Below, piece after piece: positions 6,195 to 8,088 of a DNA stretch of 8,088 nucleotides (position 1 is the stretch's first letter; each line of letters starts with the position of its first letter). Position numbers and translations under genes: made by a program. The notes beneath the pieces are model-generated. The model had not been told where the DNA came from, searched no databases, and saw only the letters and a list, made by a program, of their open reading frames with translations. Source of the DNA: Planctomycetota bacterium (GTDB lineage: Bacteria > Planctomycetota > PUPC01 > JABMSA01); NCBI GenBank assembly GCA_013202185.1, contig JABMSA010000005.1:1-8088 (forward strand), written 5' to 3'.

Positions 6195-7610
6195 TCACAT
6201 TCCCGCAGCCAATGCCTGCGGCCAGCTCAGATGGTCCGTAACGGACCCATCCGCGAACCTCGTGGGGGAGGGGATGATCGCCGGCGCCACTGCCGGCTCC
6301 GTCGCCTCCGATACAAGGTGCGCCATGAACTCGCCGTTCAACTCGATAGGCCCCTCCAGTGTGGCGGTCACGTGCGCCGGCTTCACGTCCGTTTCGCGCT
6401 CGATCATCTCGAGGATGTCTCCGTACGGCAGGGCTGCGCCGGTCGGCGGCGCCACCGCACGCTGAGGCATGCCGTTGAACGTGCCGTCTTTCTCCAACCA
6501 GATTGCAGTCGGCAGGACCACTGATGCCAGGGCCGTGGTCTTGTTGGGGAAGGCTGCTCCCGCGGCAAGAAAACGCAGTTTGCGGAGCGCGCCCTCGACG
6601 TCAGTCTTCGGATAAGACGCCACGAGATCGGCGCCGAGCACAATCAACGCATCTATCTCGCCCCGTGCCACCTTGGCCAGGATCCCCCGCACCGATCCCA
6701 ACGCCACGGCGTTTTGGCTTATGCCCGATGCGTTGCCGTACTCGTTCACGAGAAACAGCTTCTTTGCCGCACCGGCAACAAGGCAGCAACCGGCGGCAAG
6801 CCTGGCCTCGACGGGGTCGCTCGTACTCAACACGATTGCAGCGGATGGTGCCTTGAGGAACTCCTGTGCGAGGCGGGCAGTGCCGGCTTCGTCCTCGGGA
6901 ACGTTGAGGCCGGCTATGTCATCCGCCGCTGCCCTTGCCCATTCCGGGGCTGAATCGCCTTTAATCTCTATCAGCTTCTTCAGAAGCCCAAGCAAGCTCG
7001 CCCGGACGAGGCCCGTGAGCTTGACAGTTGCGAACTCGGAGATGATGCCTTCGGACGCCGCTATCACATTCAGGGTATTCTCTCTCGCCGCGTTTCGTGC
7101 GCGCATGACCCACCTGGCGACCACAGGGCCAACACTGAAGGGATCATTTACGGCAATAGTGCAGACGGAGCTCTTCAGGTCGTCGATGCTCGCACGCGGC
7201 ACGGGCACGTTGTTGAGCGCTCGCACTACCTTGTCGTCATTCGTCGAGAAGCTGATCGCAACGTTCTCGGGCTGGAGGCACGCGCAGGCGAATTCCATGA
7301 CGCTGCGTGCCTCTTCGTCGGAAAGGTCGCCTTCCACAATGAGCGCCGATTTCGGAGAACAGGGCGCCTGGGCGACTTCGGCAATGGCCGCATCCCAGCC
7401 GATCACCGAGCCGTTCTTCGTGGGCTCGCCGAGCCGAAACGGATGATTCAGAAGCTCGAGCGCGTAGTTGCCCTTGGCACACAACGCTCCCTCGCTGACC
7501 GGACAGTCCGCTTCGTACTCGAGTGCCAGGGGGAAGCCGTCATTCACCTCGATCAGCAGACCGCAGCCCATCGAGCAAAGCGTGCAGATGTTATGTTTCG
7601 TTTCGGTCAT
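6195..7610 (-). CDS. NuoG/formate-dehydrogenase-like iron-sulfur protein of the molybdopterin oxidoreductase family, short and apparently non-catalytic
   Basis: The 471-residue protein starts with a molybdopterin-oxidoreductase [4Fe-4S] domain (C9, C12, C16, C44; C-x2-C-x3-C-x27-C, then AKGNYALELLNHP). A NuoG/FdhA-like core follows, with recognisable blocks near residues 287-305 (NEYGNASG), 320-334 (ALIVLGADLVASYP) and 364-385 (VVLPTAIWLEKDGTFNG). It lacks the central segment where formate dehydrogenases carry the Mo/W-ligating Cys or Sec. It also ends without the C-terminal dinucleotide-binding domain. FdhA/FdhF proteins are usually about 700 residues. I infer an electron-transfer or scaffold role between the FAD subunit and the ferredoxin, as NuoG has in complex I, and not formate oxidation. 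The ATG at 7610 has GGAG seven bases upstream; an in-frame TTG at 7646 is less likely. The next gene begins 16 bases past the stop, so there is no room for a lost C-terminal domain. A divergent FwdB-like enzyme is a weaker alternative. Confidence 0.82.
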   Translation of the reverse strand: MTETKHNICTLCSMGCGLLIEVNDGFPLALEYEADCPVSEGALCAKGNYALELLNHPFRLGEPTKNGSVIGWDAAIAEVAQAPCSPKSALIVEGDLSDEEARSVMEFACACLQPENVAISFSTNDDKVVRALNNVPVPRASIDDLKSSVCTIAVNDPFSVGPVVARWVMRARNAARENTLNVIAASEGIISEFATVKLTGLVRASLLGLLKKLIEIKGDSAPEWARAAADDIAGLNVPEDEAGTARLAQEFLKAPSAAIVLSTSDPVEARLAAGCCLVAGAAKKLFLVNEYGNASGISQNAVALGSVRGILAKVARGEIDALIVLGADLVASYPKTDVEGALRKLRFLAAGAAFPNKTTALASVVLPTAIWLEKDGTFNGMPQRAVAPPTGAALPYGDILEMIERETDVKPAHVTATLEGPIELNGEFMAHLVSEATEPAVAPAIIPSPTRFADGSVTDHLSWPQALAAGM

Positions 7611-7617
7611 GCGCCGG

Positions 7618-7621
7618 CTCC
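7618..7621 (-). promoter_or_regulatory. Ribosome binding site deciding the NuoG/Fdh-like start
   Basis: GGAG on the minus strand, seven bases before the ATG at 7610. It supports this ATG over the in-frame TTG at 7646, which overlaps the previous gene's stop region and would add twelve residues, three of them arginine, ahead of the cluster domain. Confidence 0.7.
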
Positions 7622-7642
7622 GGGCGGCGTCCGCTTGTTGCC

Positions 7643-8088
7643 TCAAGCGAACACGTTGGTGTAATCCTTAATAAGAGCATAGTTCATGTCCGGGCCGTCC
7701 TTGCAAAGGTAATAAGGCCCCACGTTGCACTTGCCGCACTTCCCCGTGCCGCAGCTCATGCGGCGATTCATCGAGAGGTAAATCTGCTCGGGCTTGTAGC
7801 CGCAGGCCAGCAGCTCGAGGGTGACGAACTGCAGCATTACTGACGGCCCGCACGAGATTGCGTAGCTGCCGGGTATGTCGATGTCCATATCCTTCAATAT
7901 CGTTGTGACCAGCCCAACGTTGCCCTTCCACGTGTCATCGCCTGCGTCCACGGTCACTGTCAGATCAACGTTGCCGAGCTTTCCCCACTCGGAAAAGAGC
8001 CTCCGGAACAGCAGTTCGTCGGGTGAGCGTGCTCCGTACTTTATCGAGACCCTCTTGTACTTATCGAGGTTATCGAACAGCGCAAAGA
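7643..8088 (-). CDS. FAD/NAD(P)-binding oxidoreductase, hydrogenase gamma-subunit-like (C-terminal part; start lies beyond the right edge)
   Basis: About 147 C-terminal residues are visible, and the frame stays open to the window edge. The protein belongs to the ferredoxin-NADP reductase fold group that includes the sulfhydrogenase/hydrogenase gamma subunit and PyrK. The visible part holds the end of the NAD(P)-binding domain: a YGARSPDELLF stretch, a VDAGDDTWKG stretch and a CGPSVML motif, which in this family flanks the nicotinamide pocket. It closes with a [2Fe-2S] site, CGTGKCGKC followed seven residues later by a fourth Cys (C-x4-C-x2-C-x7-C). The FAD domain must lie outside the window. 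Its likely role is electron exchange between NAD(P)(H) and the iron-sulfur subunits encoded next. The stop lies 32 bases before the next start, so the two genes are probably co-transcribed. The choice of NADH or NADPH cannot be read here. PyrK of pyrimidine synthesis is the main alternative, made unlikely by the neighbours. Confidence 0.88.
   Translation of the reverse strand, partial: FALFDNLDKYKRVSIKYGARSPDELLFRRLFSEWGKLGNVDLTVTVDAGDDTWKGNVGLVTTILKDMDIDIPGSYAISCGPSVMLQFVTLELLACGYKPEQIYLSMNRRMSCGTGKCGKCNVGPYYLCKDGPDMNYALIKDYTNVFA

Noticed and set aside
6673..7446. 257-residue open frame on the plus strand
   Set aside because: Antisense to the NuoG/Fdh-like gene, low-complexity Ser/Ala/Arg composition, and no recognisable domain.
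6195..7610. An active formate dehydrogenase with selenocysteine at an in-frame TGA, or one broken by a frameshift
   Set aside because: The frame is continuous from the cluster domain to the stop with no internal TGA, and the 16-base gap to the next gene leaves no remnant of a lost C-terminal domain.
1..8088. Promoters, terminators, tRNA or CRISPR arrays within the window
   Set aside because: Gaps between genes are at most 39 bases and hold ribosome binding sites only; no hairpin followed by a T-run and no spaced repeats were seen.

Overview
The window is a dense, single-direction stretch of one operon. Every gene I can support lies on the minus strand and is read from position 8088 toward position 1. 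Neighbouring genes are separated by at most about 40 bases or overlap, and both ends cut through a gene. No promoter, terminator, RNA gene, mobile element or CRISPR array is visible, and no gap is long enough to hide another gene. The DNA is GC-rich (around 60% by eye), with clear Shine-Dalgarno sites. This fits an anaerobic, probably bacterial, H2-metabolising organism. I cannot name the taxon from the sequence.

In transcription order the layout has three parts. (1) A soluble electron-input module: the C-terminal end of an FAD/NAD(P)-binding hydrogenase-gamma-like reductase with a [2Fe-2S] site (8088-7643), a short NuoG/formate-dehydrogenase-like protein with one [4Fe-4S] motif but no recognisable catalytic Cys/Sec and no C-terminal cofactor domain (7610-6195), and a HycB-like ferredoxin with four cluster motifs (6178-5687). 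(2) A group 4 [NiFe]-hydrogenase core in the order membrane anchor, small subunit, 30-kDa subunit, large subunit (5654-2594), which is the EchB-C-D-E order. The large subunit keeps all four Ni-binding cysteines, so this is a hydrogenase and not complex I or an Mbs/Mbx-type sulfur-reducing relative. (3) An ion-pumping module: a NuoL/MrpA/MrpD-type antiporter subunit (2597-759), a fused MbhD-MbhE protein (719-162), and the start of MrpB/MbhF (187-1), with further Mrp subunits expected beyond the left edge.

Read together, the genes suggest a large membrane complex. Electrons from NAD(P)H, or from a partner of the FAD subunit, would pass through the NuoG-like and ferredoxin subunits to the [NiFe] site. 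Proton reduction (or H2 oxidation in reverse) would be coupled to Na+ or H+ movement through the Mrp-like module. The families and motifs are seen directly; the NAD(P)H-linked, ion-coupled function is an inference from gene content. The most unusual points are this combination itself, the catalytically empty NuoG/Fdh-like subunit, a His replacing a cluster Cys in the ferredoxin, the absence of a NuoI/EchF-type subunit from the core, and an antiporter pair that looks like MrpA split in two.
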